A stretch of DNA of 64,000 nucleotides from Pseudodesulfovibrio alkaliphilus (GTDB lineage: Bacteria; Desulfobacterota; Desulfovibrionia; Desulfovibrionales; Desulfovibrionaceae). The stretch lies in contig NZ_WODC01000001.1 of the NCBI RefSeq assembly GCF_009729555.1, positions 682,001-746,000 on the forward strand, read 5' to 3'. This document shows, in pieces, positions 41,191-51,125 of the stretch. Position 1 is the first letter of the stretch. Every line of letters begins with the position of its first letter. The notes under the pieces are model-generated. The model ran no database searches. It was not told the DNA's origin and saw nothing but the letters and a program-made list of their open reading frames with translations. Made by a program: the position numbers and the translations under genes.

Positions 41191-41691
41191 CTAGACGAGG
41201 TTCCCGTAGTCGTCGGCCTTCCACTCTTTCTTCAGGTCGGCCTCGGTCACAGGGGCCTGCTCCTGAATGACAGCCTTGGGGGTCGCCAGCTCGGCCTCGG
41301 TGAAGAGCAGCTCGTTCTCGAGGTCGGTCGGCTCAGGCTTGCCGTCAAAGGGCTTGATGGAGCCTTCGGGAGTGGTGCGGATGGGGAACTTGAAGCGCTT
41401 GACGCTGCCGTTGCGGAACTTCACGGTCCACATGATGTCCTCGGCGGAACGCATCGGGATGGAGGTACCACCCATGGGGGCGAAGTCGGCGTACGGACGG
41501 GCTTCAATAGCGCCCTGGGGGCAAATTTTCACGCAGGAGTAGCATTCCCAGCACGCGGACGGCTCCTGGTTGTATGCCTTCATCTCGTCGGCATCCAGGA
41601 TCATCAGATCGTTCGGGCAAATGTACATGCAAGCGGTCTTTTCGCCACCCTTGCAGCCGTCACATTTTTCCGGGTTAACAAAGGTCGGCAT
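41191..41691 (-). CDS. aprB: adenylyl-sulfate (APS) reductase beta subunit, 166 aa
   Basis: Two [4Fe-4S] clusters: CDGCKGGEKTACMYICP (the insertion-bearing first cluster specific to AprB) and CWECYSCVKICP. They pass electrons to the FAD of AprA. The C-terminal half wraps around AprA. It is the first gene of the aprBA-qmoABC(D) unit. The ATG giving MPTFVNPEKC follows AGGAGAAG. Length and motifs are those of Desulfovibrio AprB. Confidence 0.97.
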   Translation of the reverse strand: MPTFVNPEKCDGCKGGEKTACMYICPNDLMILDADEMKAYNQEPSACWECYSCVKICPQGAIEARPYADFAPMGGTSIPMRSAEDIMWTVKFRNGSVKRFKFPIRTTPEGSIKPFDGKPEPTDLENELLFTEAELATPKAVIQEQAPVTEADLKKEWKADDYGNLV

Positions 41692-41794
41692 AACTTCTCC
41701 TCCTAAATAGGGTTTTATTATTCACGATAACCGACGTCCTCTACCTAAAAACAAAAATTTGCATCGCATCGGGTTGAAGCCGATGGGAATTTCG

Positions 41795-41823
41795 AATTAG
41801 CAACTCCGCGCCCAACTTGTCAA
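41795..41823 (-). promoter_or_regulatory. predicted apr promoter
   Basis: On the minus strand TTGACA (41823-41818) is followed after 17 bases by CTAATT (41800-41795). The -35 is perfect; the -10 is weak (a one-base shift gives TAATTC). It lies about 100 bases ahead of aprB. Confidence 0.4.
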
Positions 41824-41828
41824 CGAGA

Positions 41829-41846
41829 AAGTGAATTTTTTAACAA
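41829..41846. promoter_or_regulatory. Rex-like box upstream of the apr promoter
   Basis: On the minus strand TTGTTAAAAAATTCACTT matches the Rex consensus TTGTGAAATTTTTCACAA at 12 of 18 positions (left arm 7 of 8). It sits just upstream of the predicted -35. Confidence 0.3.
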
Positions 41847-42174
41847 GCTCACCGCACTGCCCTGATGGGCAAACCTGCGTAAAACCGCCTCGCAGGCTTG
41901 TTTTCACCCTGTTCGCCCCTAAAAAGGGGCACACATGCCCAGACAGAGGGGTCAAAGACATATTATTACCACCAGTAATAGAGCAATTTTCAACCCGAGT
42001 GCAAGCCTTTTTTGGTCTTTTGATGCAACGATCCGGTTTCTCGCCTCAGGCCGGACCCAGGCTGGAAAATCAGCGCCCGCATGCGTTTTTTCTAGACAAT
42101 GTCCCGAAAACCTCTAAGCAAAACCCCTCCGGCCCGGGGGATGCAGGACCCCGGCCGACGGCCGGAAAAAGCGC

Positions 42175-42203
42175 TTGACACGACTTTCACAAACGTACAT
42201 TAA
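42175..42203 (+). promoter_or_regulatory. predicted sat promoter overlapping a Rex-like box
   Basis: TTGACA at 42175-42180 is a perfect -35; 17 bases on, CATTAA is a weak -10. The 18 bases from 42175 to 42192, TTGACACGACTTTCACAA, fit the Rex palindrome at 12 of 18 positions, with a perfect right arm TTTCACAA. Rex is known to control sat in D. vulgaris (established). A repressor here would cover the -35 element. Confidence 0.5.
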
Positions 42204-42312
42204 GGGGCTTACCCTGTTACGTGGGACACTATCATGGTCAACCAGCGCTCACCAGAACGCACCATGAATGAAGGCTATGGAATCATTTGACAAACTTTTT
42301 TAGGAGGCTCAC

Positions 42313-43599
42313 ATGTCCAACCTCGTAGCACCTCACGGTGGAAAAGGTCTCGTCTGCTGCCTGCTCGAAGGCGCGGAACTCGCTGCTGAAATCAAGAAAG
42401 CCGAAGGTCTGAAGACCCTCAACATCTCCGACCGCGCCAAGGGCGACCTGATCATGATGGGCATCGGCGGCTTCTCCCCGCTGAATGGCTTCATGGGCAA
42501 GGCCGACTGGGCTGGCGTCTGCGAAAAGTTCCTGATGGCCGACGGCACCTTCTGGCCCATTCCCATCACCCTCGACACCAACGACGAAGACGTCAAGGTC
42601 GGTGACGAAGTGGCTCTCAAGGCCGCCGACGGCGTGATCTACGCCACCATGAAGATCACCGAAAAATTCGAGATGACCGAGAAGGACAAGAAGTGGGAAT
42701 GCGAGCTGGTCTACAAGGGCCAGGGCGAAGACTCCGCTGACGACAAGTTCTGGTCCGTGGCCCTGGAAGACCACCCGGGCGTTCAGATGGTCATGGCTCA
42801 GGGCAAGTACAACTTGGCCGGCCCGGTCAAGGTCCTCTCCGAGGGCGACTACGCCAAGCGCTTCCCCGGCGTCTACCTGACCCCGGCCCAGATCCGCGCC
42901 GAGATGGAAAAGCGCGGCTGGTCCAAGGTCGCCGCTCTGCAGCTGCGCAACCCCATGCACCGTTCCCACGAGTACCTGGCCAAGATCGCCGTGGAAGTGT
43001 GTGACGGCGTGGTCATCCACTCCCTGATCGGCAACCTCAAGCCCGGCGACATCCCGGGTGACGTGCGCATCAAGTGCATCCAGACCCTGATCGACAACTA
43101 CTTCGTGCCTGCCAACGTCATCAACGCCGGCTACCCGCTCGACATGCGTTACGCCGGTCCCCGCGAGGGCCTGATGCACGCCACCTTCCGCCAGAACTAC
43201 GGCATCAACAACATGCTCATCGGCCGCGACCACGCCGGCGTCGGCGACTTCTACGGCCTGTTCGAGGCGCAGGACATCTTCAAGCGCATCCCCTACGCCA
43301 CCGAAGCCTGCCCCGAGCCGGGCAAGGCCCTGCTCTGCCAGCCGATGAACATCGACTGGACCTTCTACTGCTACAAGTGCGACGGCATGGCCTCCATGCG
43401 CACCTGCCCGCACACCAAGGAAGACCGCGTCATCCTGTCCGGCACCAAGCTGCGCAAGGGCCTGTCCGAGGGCACCGAGATCCCGGACCACTTCGGCCGC
43501 GACGAGGTTCTGGACATCCTGCGCGAATACTACGCCGGCCTGACCGAAAAGGTCGAGGTCAAGATGCAGAAGGCCGCTTCCGGCTCCAGCATGAAGTAA
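42313..43599 (+). CDS. sat: sulfate adenylyltransferase (ATP sulfurylase), 428 aa
   Basis: Activates sulfate with ATP to APS, the first step of dissimilatory sulfate reduction. The catalytic motif appears as [18 protein letters not shown] (QxRNPxHRxHE), followed by the nucleotide-site [12 protein letters not shown] and a Cys cluster C-x2-C-x-n-C-H near 355-370 ([14 protein letters not shown]) that is typical of Desulfovibrio Sat with its structural metal. The length is normal. The ATG follows TAGGAGG. It runs divergently from aprBA and ends at a strong terminator. Confidence 0.96.
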   Translation: MSNLVAPHGGKGLVCCLLEGAELAAEIKKAEGLKTLNISDRAKGDLIMMGIGGFSPLNGFMGKADWAGVCEKFLMADGTFWPIPITLDTNDEDVKVGDEVALKAADGVIYATMKITEKFEMTEKDKKWECELVYKGQGEDSADDKFWSVALEDHPGVQMVMAQGKYNLAGPVKVLSEGDYAKRFPGVYLTPAQIRAEMEKRGWSKVAALQLRNPMHRSHEYLAKIAVEVCDGVVIHSLIGNLKPGDIPGDVRIKCIQTLIDNYFVPANVINAGYPLDMRYAGPREGLMHATFRQNYGINNMLIGRDHAGVGDFYGLFEAQDIFKRIPYATEACPEPGKALLCQPMNIDWTFYCYKCDGMASMRTCPHTKEDRVILSGTKLRKGLSEGTEIPDHFGRDEVLDILREYYAGLTEKVEVKMQKAASGSSMK

Positions 43600-43624
43600 A
43601 GGGTTTAAGCCCGTTGCGACTCCG

Positions 43625-43655
43625 GGGGGAGGCAGCTTGCGCTGCCTCCCCCTTT
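43625..43655 (+). terminator. rho-independent terminator of sat
   Basis: GGGGGAGGCAGC and GCTGCCTCCCCC form a perfect 12-bp stem with loop TTGC, then TTT. It lies 26 bases after the sat stop. Confidence 0.85.
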
Positions 43656-43777
43656 CAGTTCCTCCGGGCGAACCGGGAGCCGCCCCCTCGCAGGGCTTGC
43701 CACGCCGCATCTTTCGGGATAGAGAACCGATTCCCCGTCCGGGGAGCCATATCAATTATAAGGAAGACGGAAAGACC

Positions 43778-45517
43778 ATGATCAAAATCCGCAAGGAAGA
43801 CACCGGGCGCACCCCTGTCGGCAAGGGCTCAGGCAGAGGGGGGCGTCCGGCCCGCGGCGAGGGGCCGGTGAAATTCGGCAAACGCCCCCCCCGCCCGACC
43901 CGCGACACCGACCAGGATGGCGAGGATGCGCCATTTGCCGACAAGGCGGCCGATGTTGCCCAGCACCGCTTCACCGACATCTCCCAGATCGACGGCCAGA
44001 TTCTGCATCTGCTCGAGAAGCGCTCGTTCCTCATCCGCAAGGAAGGGGCGTGGCGCAAGTCGCGGCAGAAATCCCTGGTGGACCCCAAGCTCGAGAAACT
44101 CCTGCGTACCGCCTTTGACCAAGCCGCCTCTGACCTGGGACTCGACGCCCGGCTGACGCGCACCCTGTTCACCCTGCTCAACCAGTTCTCCCTGGCCGAT
44201 GTGCGCAAAAAATTCACAGGCGAAGGCTACAAGCTCGCCCCGCGCCAGGAGCCCGTTCAGGCAGCCATCACCGGGCCGCGCTCCTTCCGTCGCACCCGGA
44301 TGATGCTGGCCATGGCCGCCAGCGCCGGGCTGCGCACCACTCTGGCCCCGGTGACCATGAACGCGCCCAACAAGGATCTGGCCAAGGCCCTCAAGCAGGT
44401 GGGCGCCCCCATCCACTGGGACGAGGACTTCATCCGCAACGACGGCGGGCGCACCCTCGGCTTTGAGGGGGCCATGGTCTTTGTGGGCGAGGATTCCTTC
44501 AATTTCTACCTTCTCCTGGCACTGGCCCTGGGCCATGCCGGACGGTGCAAGTTCACGGGCAAGCCCGGTCTGCAGCTCATGGACATTGCGTCCCTGAACA
44601 AGGTCCTGCCGAATCTGGGGGCGCGGCTGGTGCCCATGAATCCCAACAACCCCGGCCTGCCCGCCCGCCTGGAATGCGGCGGGGCCATGGACGAGGAGAT
44701 CACCCTGCCCGGATCCCTTGACCCGGACTTTGCCGCGGCCCTGACCCTGGCCGCCTGGACGTATCCGGGGGGACTGACCATCAGGGGCCTTGGCCCCGAG
44801 GCGCGGGAGCGGGTGGCAGAGGCCGTGGACGTACTCGCCGTCTGCGGCATCCAGGCCAGCTTAAGCGGCGACACGGTCACGGTCAACGACGGTGTCCCGG
44901 TCATGGAAGAGGTCCCGACCATCCCCCTGTCCGTGTCCTTGTGCGGTCTGCTGCTGGCCCTGCCCATCATGACAGGCGGCTCCATCAACATCCAGGGCAC
45001 CTGGCCCTCAAGCGAAAGGGGAAGGCGCGTGCTCGACGAGCTTTCACGCCTTGGCCTGCGCATCGACACGGCCACCGACAACCTCATCGCCACCAAGGTG
45101 GCCGACATGCCCCGGGGCGCGGCTATCGCCCTGGGCAGCGATCCCGATCTGCTCCCCCTGGCCCTGGCCCTGGCCCTCAAGGGCGAGGACGCCGTGCTCA
45201 AGAATGCGGACGACACGGTCATGGAACTGCTCGACCGCATGGGCGCTGCCTATGAGCAGACCGACGATGGTCTGGCCCTCAAACCCGGCGGCCGGACCTG
45301 GGAGGGGACATGGTACAGTCCCGCCCCGACCTGGTCCATGGGTTGCGCCCTGGCCGCCTATGCCGTGCCCGGCATCGTGCTGGAGAACCACGGCGAGGTG
45401 ACATCCACCTGGCCGGAGTTCTGGAACTTCTACAACTCGCTTCCCACCGGAAAAATGAAGCCAAAACCGGCCACGGAGAAGAAAGATGACACCCGCAGAC
45501 GAATCAAAATCCGGTGA
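43778..45517 (+). CDS. chorismate-mutase-like / EPSP-synthase-like fusion protein, 579 aa
   Basis: The N-terminal 60 residues are basic and disordered. Residues 66-140 look like an AroQ chorismate mutase helix bundle (ISQIDGQILHLLEKRSFLIR, then RLTRTLFTLLNQF). From about 160 to 555 comes an AroA-type inside-out barrel: AAITGPRSFRRTRMMLAMAA stands where EPSP synthase has PGSKS-x2-NRALLLAALA, and GGSINIQGTWPSSERGRRVL resembles the second-domain start. The lysine and serine of PGSKS are replaced, so classical EPSPS activity is doubtful. It may be the divergent AroA-like protein of the Desulfovibrio aromatic pathway or a regulator. The following gene starts 32 bases before its stop. Confidence 0.6.
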   Translation: MIKIRKEDTGRTPVGKGSGRGGRPARGEGPVKFGKRPPRPTRDTDQDGEDAPFADKAADVAQHRFTDISQIDGQILHLLEKRSFLIRKEGAWRKSRQKSLVDPKLEKLLRTAFDQAASDLGLDARLTRTLFTLLNQFSLADVRKKFTGEGYKLAPRQEPVQAAITGPRSFRRTRMMLAMAASAGLRTTLAPVTMNAPNKDLAKALKQVGAPIHWDEDFIRNDGGRTLGFEGAMVFVGEDSFNFYLLLALALGHAGRCKFTGKPGLQLMDIASLNKVLPNLGARLVPMNPNNPGLPARLECGGAMDEEITLPGSLDPDFAAALTLAAWTYPGGLTIRGLGPEARERVAEAVDVLAVCGIQASLSGDTVTVNDGVPVMEEVPTIPLSVSLCGLLLALPIMTGGSINIQGTWPSSERGRRVLDELSRLGLRIDTATDNLIATKVADMPRGAAIALGSDPDLLPLALALALKGEDAVLKNADDTVMELLDRMGAAYEQTDDGLALKPGGRTWEGTWYSPAPTWSMGCALAAYAVPGIVLENHGEVTSTWPEFWNFYNSLPTGKMKPKPATEKKDDTRRRIKIR

Positions 45518-45788
45518 GCCAAGGCTTTCCGAGGACATTCCGACCCTGGAGGCCGAGATCGCCGCGCTGACCCTTGAACGGGAGAAGACCGTTCGGACCA
45601 TCCGCGAGTTGATGGCCGCCGAGAAACCCGCGGAAGGCATCTTTCATCACGAGCAGATATTCGAACTGCAGCGCGACAAGCTGCGCCTGGATGTGGACAT
45701 CCAGTTCCGGGTGAACAAGATCAACCGGCTCAACCTGGGCATTGACGGCCTGAGCCAGTCCGAACCCGGAAACGGTTTCCTGTTTTAG
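45486..45788 (+). CDS. small coiled-coil hypothetical protein, 100 aa
   Basis: Starts inside the end of the previous gene (32-base overlap) behind GGAGAAGAAAG. It has two helices: LEAEIAALTLEREKTVRTIR and LQRDKLRLDVDIQFRVNKIN. The C-terminus is polar (GLSQSEPGNGFLF). There is no Cys, signal or membrane span. The overlap implies co-expression with the AroA-like protein. No family is recognised; a dimeric coiled coil acting as a partner is plausible. Confidence 0.55.
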   Translation: MTPADESKSGEPRLSEDIPTLEAEIAALTLEREKTVRTIRELMAAEKPAEGIFHHEQIFELQRDKLRLDVDIQFRVNKINRLNLGIDGLSQSEPGNGFLF

Positions 45789-45845
45789 CGGCCCGCGCAC
45801 GACGCATTGAGAACCCGACACCCCAACGACCCGCAGGAGAGGCAG

Positions 45846-47765
45846 ATGGGCAAGAGCATCACCCACAAGATCATCGAGAAGCATCTCGTCTCTGGCGAGA
45901 TGATCCCCGGCCGCGAGGTCGGGCTGCGCATAGACCAGACCCTGACCCAGGACGCCACCGGCACCATGGCCTGGCTCCAGTTCGAGGCCATTGGCGGCCG
46001 GGTCCGCACCGACCTCTCGGTCAGCTATGTGGACCACAACACCCTGCAGATGGGTTTTCGCAACCCGGACGACCACCGCTACCTGCGCACCGTGGCCGCC
46101 AAATCCGGCGCGGTCTTCTCCCCGGCCGGCACGGGCATCTGTCACCAGCTTCATCTGGAGAACTTTGCCAAGCCCGGCGCGACCCTGATCGGCTCTGACT
46201 CCCACACGCCCACTGCGGGCGGCATCGGCTCCATGGCCATGGGCGCGGGCGGACTCTCCGTGGCCCTGGCCATGGCGGGCGAGCCCTATTTCATCCCCAT
46301 GCCCAAAGTGGTCAAGGTCCACCTGACCGGCGCTCTCACTGGCTGGGCACAGGGCAAGGATGTCATTCTCCACCTGCTTGGCCTGCTCACGGTCAAGGGT
46401 GGCGTGGGCAAGGTCTTCGAGTACGGCGGGCCGGGCGTGGCCTCGCTCTCGGTGCCGGACAGGGCCACCATCACCAACATGGGCGCGGAGCTGGGGGCCA
46501 CCACCTCGATCTTTCCGGCCGACGCCCGCACCCGCGAGTTTCTGGAGAAGATGGGCCGGGGCGCCGACTTCCGCGAACTTACGGCCGACCCGGACGCCGA
46601 GTACGACGAGGTCATCACTATCGACCTTGGCACCCTTGAGCCCCTGGTGGCCCAGCCCCACATGCCAGATCGGGTCTGCCGGGTCAGCGAGCTGGCAGGC
46701 AAGGCCATTGACCAGGTTGCCATCGGCTCCTGCACCAACTCCTCTTACTCGGACCTCAAGAACACGTCCCAGATCCTGGCCCGGCGCAGGATTCCGCCCA
46801 GCACCGACCTGCTCATATCCCCCGGTTCCAAGCAGGTGATGAAGATACTGGCCCGCGAAGGTCTCATCGAGCCGCTTCTCGACGCCGGGGCACGGGTGCT
46901 TGAATGCACCTGCGGTCCGTGCATCGGCATGGGCGGATCGCCGGTCAGCGCAGGCGTGTCCGTACGGACTTTCAACCGCAACTTCGAGGGCCGCTCCGGC
47001 ACTCAGGACGGACAGGTGTATCTCGCCTCGGCCCAGACCGCAGCCCGGCTGGCGCTGGACGGCAAATTCACCGACCCCGCCACCTGGGGCGATGCGCCCG
47101 AGCGGGTGGAGCTGCCCGCCGAGGTTCCCTCCATCCGCGACCTGTTTGTATTCCCGCCCGACAACGCCGAAGCCCTGAGCATCGTGCGCGGGCCCAACAT
47201 CGTGGCCCTGGAGGAGTTCGACGACCTGCCCGGAACCATCGAAACCACTGTGGCACTGAAGGTGGGGGACAACATCACCACTGACCACATCCTGCCCGCC
47301 GGAGCCGAGATAACGGCCCTGCGCTCCAACATCCCGGCCATCAGCCAGTACATATTCAGCCGGGTGGACAAGGAATTCGTGGCCCGCATCCGCGAGCTGG
47401 GCGGCGGAGTCGTGGTGGGCGGCGAAAACTACGGCCAGGGGTCGAGCCGGGAACATGCGGCCCTGGGGCCGCGCCACCTGGGAGTCAGGGCGGTCATCGT
47501 CAAGTCCCTGGCGCGTATCCACCGGGCCAACCTCGTCAATTTCGGCATCCTGCCGCTGCTCCTTGCCGACCCCGGCGACTATGACCGTCTGCAACAGGGC
47601 GCGGGGCTGACCATCCCGGCCGAAAGGATCACGCCGGGCAATACCGTGGACATCCGCCTCGCCAGCGGCGAAACCGTGGCCGTCACAAATGATTTGACCA
47701 AAAAGGAACTGGATATTATCCAGGCAGGTGGTCTGCTCAACGCAGTCCGCAACAACCAGTCCTGA
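45846..47765 (+). CDS. acnA: aconitate hydratase, 639 aa
   Basis: [4Fe-4S] aconitase isomerising citrate and isocitrate. Cluster ligands are the Cys in [15 protein letters not shown] and the pair in [13 protein letters not shown]. Other landmarks: [29 protein letters not shown], and the swivel domain [20 protein letters not shown] with the Arg needed for substrate binding. At about 640 residues it belongs to the shorter bacterial aconitase form. I start at MGKSITHK, six bases after CAGGAGAGG; the frame upstream is not coding. It feeds the incomplete TCA branch that supplies glutamate. Confidence 0.93.
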   Translation: MGKSITHKIIEKHLVSGEMIPGREVGLRIDQTLTQDATGTMAWLQFEAIGGRVRTDLSVSYVDHNTLQMGFRNPDDHRYLRTVAAKSGAVFSPAGTGICHQLHLENFAKPGATLIGSDSHTPTAGGIGSMAMGAGGLSVALAMAGEPYFIPMPKVVKVHLTGALTGWAQGKDVILHLLGLLTVKGGVGKVFEYGGPGVASLSVPDRATITNMGAELGATTSIFPADARTREFLEKMGRGADFRELTADPDAEYDEVITIDLGTLEPLVAQPHMPDRVCRVSELAGKAIDQVAIGSCTNSSYSDLKNTSQILARRRIPPSTDLLISPGSKQVMKILAREGLIEPLLDAGARVLECTCGPCIGMGGSPVSAGVSVRTFNRNFEGRSGTQDGQVYLASAQTAARLALDGKFTDPATWGDAPERVELPAEVPSIRDLFVFPPDNAEALSIVRGPNIVALEEFDDLPGTIETTVALKVGDNITTDHILPAGAEITALRSNIPAISQYIFSRVDKEFVARIRELGGGVVVGGENYGQGSSREHAALGPRHLGVRAVIVKSLARIHRANLVNFGILPLLLADPGDYDRLQQGAGLTIPAERITPGNTVDIRLASGETVAVTNDLTKKELDIIQAGGLLNAVRNNQS

Positions 47766-47836
47766 CGACCGATACGAACGCTGCCGCCGCCCGGATCCGT
47801 GCCGGGCGCGGTCAAACGCGCCTCTGTGGAGTAGCA

Positions 47837-49735
47837 ATGCTTGAGATAATGCGTGAAAACGCCTCGGGATGGATCGTCAAGATCCTGTTTGGCATCATCA
47901 TCGTGGTCTTTGTCTTCGCCTTTGGAATGAGCGGGTTCGACACCGGGCAGGACCCGGTGCTGGCCACGGTCAACGACCAGAGCATCACCCGGGCCGAATT
48001 CGAGGACGCCTTCCAGCGCGCGGCCGAGGGATTGCGAAGCACCAACCCCGAAGTGACCACCGCCCAGTTGCAGGACCCCCAGTTCAAGCAGATGGTGCTG
48101 GGCGAACTGATCAACAACCGGCTGCTTCTGGACGAGGCCGACCGCCTGGGCATCACGGCCTCGGACGATGAGGTCTTCGCCGCCATCACCCGCCAGTCCT
48201 ACTTCTGGAATCAGGCCGGAGCCTTTGACCGCGAGATCTACATGGCCGCCCTGCGCTCCATCCGCATGACGCCCGCACAGTTCGAGGCCAACTTCAAGCG
48301 GGAAATCATCGCAGGCAAGGTCACGGACATGGTCCGCAGAACCGCTGTAGCCACCCCGGAACAGGCCCGCCAGATATACGACTGGGTCGGCGAGGAGGCC
48401 CGCGTGGAGTACATCCTCTCCGTTCCGGCCGACTTCCTCGGCCAAGTGAGCGTTGACGAGGCAGAGGTCGAGGACTTCTACGCCACCAACGAGTCGCGCT
48501 TCATGGTGCCCGAGCAGGTGCGTGTGCGCTACCTGCTCTTCACGCCCAAGGATCTGGCCTCCCGCCAGGAGGCGAGCGACGATGAGGTCGAGGCATACTT
48601 CGAGGCCAATGCGGCGTCCCTGCGCCAGGAGGAAGCCGTCAAGGCCAGCCACATCCTGATCCAGTCCAGCGACGCCGATCCCGAAGAAAAGCAGGCCGAC
48701 GCCCGCAAACGCATCGAAGCAGTATACGCCCGAGCCAAAGCCGGCGGCGATTTCGCTGCCCTTGCCCGGCAGTATTCCGAAGGCCCCAGTGCCCCGGGCG
48801 GAGGCGATCTCGGCTGGTTCGGCCGGGGCGACATGGTCCCCGAATTCGAAGCGGCCGCCTTTGCCACGGCCAAGGGGCAGGTCAGCGAGCCGGTGCGCTC
48901 ACAGTTCGGCTGGCATGTCATCTTTGTCGAGGACCGCAAGGAACCGGGCGAACCGACCCTGGACGAAGTCAGACAGGACATCGTCCGCGCCATTGCCGAA
49001 GAAAAGGCGGCCGACAAGGTCACCGACCTGTTGGACGAAGCCATGGACCTCATGCTCTCAGGCATGACGCTTGATGCCGTGGCCGACGAACTGGGCATGC
49101 TTGCCGTGACCTCCAGCCCTGTCCCGGCCCAGGGGCTGGCCCAGGGTTTCGGCATGACTCCCGAGGCGGCGGCCGTGGTCATGCACATCGGCCCCGGCGA
49201 ATCGCACAAGACCCCCATATCCATCGAGGGCGGCTACATGCTGGTGGAAAAGGTCGAGGACATCCCGGCCGCCCCCCTGCCGCTCGGCGAGGTACACGAG
49301 TCCATCGTCGCCTCCCTCTCCCAACGCAAGGCGTTTGAAATGGCCATGGCTGACGCCCAGGCCACCCTTGAGCGTCTGACCGGGCCTGACGCGGCAAAGG
49401 CGGCCACCGGGCTGGCGCGGCGCCTCAAGACATCCGAACCTTTCGACCGCCAGGGCTTCGTTCCCGGCCTGGGACAGAACAGGAATCTGGCCGACGCCGC
49501 CTTTGCCGCCGAGGAAGGCGCATGGCTGCCTGAGCCCTTTGCCCTGGAGGCAGGCGTTATCGTGGCCCGGCTCAAGGAGATCATCCCGGCCTCCGAGGCA
49601 GACTGGGAGAACCAGAGGGACACATGGCTCGAACAGGCCAACCGCAACTACCAGTTCGAGGCCATCAACGCCTACATGACCGAACTGCGCCAGCAGGCGG
49701 AAATCAAGATAGCCCGGCCCGATCTGCTCAACTGA
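47837..49735 (+). CDS. PpiD/SurA-like periplasmic peptidyl-prolyl isomerase, 632 aa
   Basis: Membrane-anchored foldase. A single N-terminal helix ([20 protein letters not shown]) is followed by a SurA_N-type region (about 40-230) and a parvulin domain (about 265-360: [20 protein letters not shown], then [16 protein letters not shown] and [12 protein letters not shown]). A long C-terminal region resembles PpiD. It assists folding of secreted proteins at the outer face of the inner membrane. The start [12 protein letters not shown] is standard for PpiD. It is 71 bases from acnA and ends at a strong terminator. Confidence 0.9.
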   Translation: MLEIMRENASGWIVKILFGIIIVVFVFAFGMSGFDTGQDPVLATVNDQSITRAEFEDAFQRAAEGLRSTNPEVTTAQLQDPQFKQMVLGELINNRLLLDEADRLGITASDDEVFAAITRQSYFWNQAGAFDREIYMAALRSIRMTPAQFEANFKREIIAGKVTDMVRRTAVATPEQARQIYDWVGEEARVEYILSVPADFLGQVSVDEAEVEDFYATNESRFMVPEQVRVRYLLFTPKDLASRQEASDDEVEAYFEANAASLRQEEAVKASHILIQSSDADPEEKQADARKRIEAVYARAKAGGDFAALARQYSEGPSAPGGGDLGWFGRGDMVPEFEAAAFATAKGQVSEPVRSQFGWHVIFVEDRKEPGEPTLDEVRQDIVRAIAEEKAADKVTDLLDEAMDLMLSGMTLDAVADELGMLAVTSSPVPAQGLAQGFGMTPEAAAVVMHIGPGESHKTPISIEGGYMLVEKVEDIPAAPLPLGEVHESIVASLSQRKAFEMAMADAQATLERLTGPDAAKAATGLARRLKTSEPFDRQGFVPGLGQNRNLADAAFAAEEGAWLPEPFALEAGVIVARLKEIIPASEADWENQRDTWLEQANRNYQFEAINAYMTELRQQAEIKIARPDLLN

Positions 49736-49759
49736 TCCGTACCGTTGACCGACACTCCC

Positions 49760-49795
49760 CGCCCGCGCCGGTTCACGCCGACGCGGGCGTTTTTT
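49760..49795 (+). terminator. rho-independent terminator of ppiD
   Basis: CGCCCGCG and CGCGGGCG with an inner CCGG/CCG pair form the stem, followed by six Ts at 49790-49795. Confidence 0.85.
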
Positions 49796-49898
49796 CTCCC
49801 GCAAGCCCCAAGGGCAAGGCGGCCACCCCGACAGACCCGGCCTGTCCGCCCGTCGCCGGAGTGGACAAATACCCAGGCTGCCGTTAGTGAGAGGGGCA

Positions 49899-51113
49899 AT
49901 GCAGACATCCCCGAACACCTGGCCAAAATTCCGCCAAACGTCGCCGCGCATCCTGCTGCTCACCAGCCAATACTTCCTGACGGGTGAACTGAAGGCCGCG
50001 TGTCAGCGGCTTGGCGTGGAGCATCAGGTCATGGACTTCGGGACCAGGGAAATGGACCTTGACGCCTTTGTCTCGCGCACGGTCACAGCCCTGACCACCT
50101 TCCGCCCCGACTTCGTGCTCACGGTCAACCACCTGGGCGTGGACCGCGAAGGCGTACTGGCCGCCCTGCTCCACCGCTTCGACGTGCCCCTGGCCTCCTG
50201 GTTCGTGGACAATCCCCACCTGATCCTGGGCTCCTACCAGAACCTGCAAGGCATGCGTACAGCCATCTTCACCTGGGATTCGGACAATCTCGACTCGCTG
50301 ACGGCCATGGGCTTCAGCCATGTCTTTTATCTGCCCCTGGCCGCGGACCCCACCCGGCTGGTGCCCCACCGGACCCGGCGCGTGGCCGCATGGCGGGCGC
50401 CCATCTCCTTTGTGGGCAATTCCATGCTGGGCAAGACCATCAAGCGGCTGGAGGCGTCCAACCCGCCACCCCGGCTGGTGGAAGCAGGCATCATGGTGGC
50501 CCGGGCCTTTGGCGAATCCGACGAGCGCTGCTCGGGCCGCTTTCTGATCCGCCATTTCCCGGAGCTGCGCGAAGAGTTCGAGGGGCTGGGCAGTCCGGAA
50601 CGCATCCAGGCGTTCGAGACATTCCTCACATGGCAGGCCACATTGCTCTATCGGCTCGACTGCGTACTGCGCATCCTCGACCACTCACCGCTCATCGTGG
50701 GCGACGCGGGCTGGAAACAGCTGCTGGCAGCCCGCACAGGCTGGCGCTACCACCCGGAGCTGTCCTATTACGACGATCTGCCGGACTTTTACCCGCAAAG
50801 CGACATCAACTTCAATTGCACCAGCCAGCAAATGAAGGGCGCGGTCAACCAGCGGGTATTCGACGTTCCCTGCTGCGGCGCCTTCCTGCTCACCGACTAC
50901 CGCAGGCAGATGGAGGAGCTGTTCGAGCCGGGCAGCGAGGTGGTTTTTTACAGCCATCCCGACGAGATCCCCGGACTGGTGGACATCTACCTGAACGATC
51001 CGGACAAGCGCCGCCGCGTGGCCGAGGCCGCCCGCAGACGCGTCCTGGCCGAGCACACCTACGACCACCGCATGAACCGGCTCATGGCCCTCATGCGCGA
51101 CACCTTTGCCTGA
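49899..51113 (+). CDS. CgeB-like glycosyltransferase, 404 aa
   Basis: Two-domain GT-B layout. The N-terminal domain (about 10-165) includes RILLLTSQYFLTGELKAACQ, FVLTVNHLGVDREGVLAALL and SWFVDNPHLIL, the DUF3880-like part. The C-terminal part (about 250-400) has DINFNCTSQQMKGAVNQRVF, CCGAFLLTDYRRQMEELFEP and YSHPDEIPGLVDIYLNDPDK, typical of spore-maturation-protein CgeB/Glycos_transf_1_2. Cytoplasmic; donor sugar unknown. The start is the ATG following GAGAGGGG. A GT9 gene follows 12 bases on, and flagellar genes follow that, so flagellar or surface glycan assembly is possible. Confidence 0.8.
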   Translation: MQTSPNTWPKFRQTSPRILLLTSQYFLTGELKAACQRLGVEHQVMDFGTREMDLDAFVSRTVTALTTFRPDFVLTVNHLGVDREGVLAALLHRFDVPLASWFVDNPHLILGSYQNLQGMRTAIFTWDSDNLDSLTAMGFSHVFYLPLAADPTRLVPHRTRRVAAWRAPISFVGNSMLGKTIKRLEASNPPPRLVEAGIMVARAFGESDERCSGRFLIRHFPELREEFEGLGSPERIQAFETFLTWQATLLYRLDCVLRILDHSPLIVGDAGWKQLLAARTGWRYHPELSYYDDLPDFYPQSDINFNCTSQQMKGAVNQRVFDVPCCGAFLLTDYRRQMEELFEPGSEVVFYSHPDEIPGLVDIYLNDPDKRRRVAEAARRRVLAEHTYDHRMNRLMALMRDTFA

Positions 51114-51125
51114 CCCTGGCCCGCC

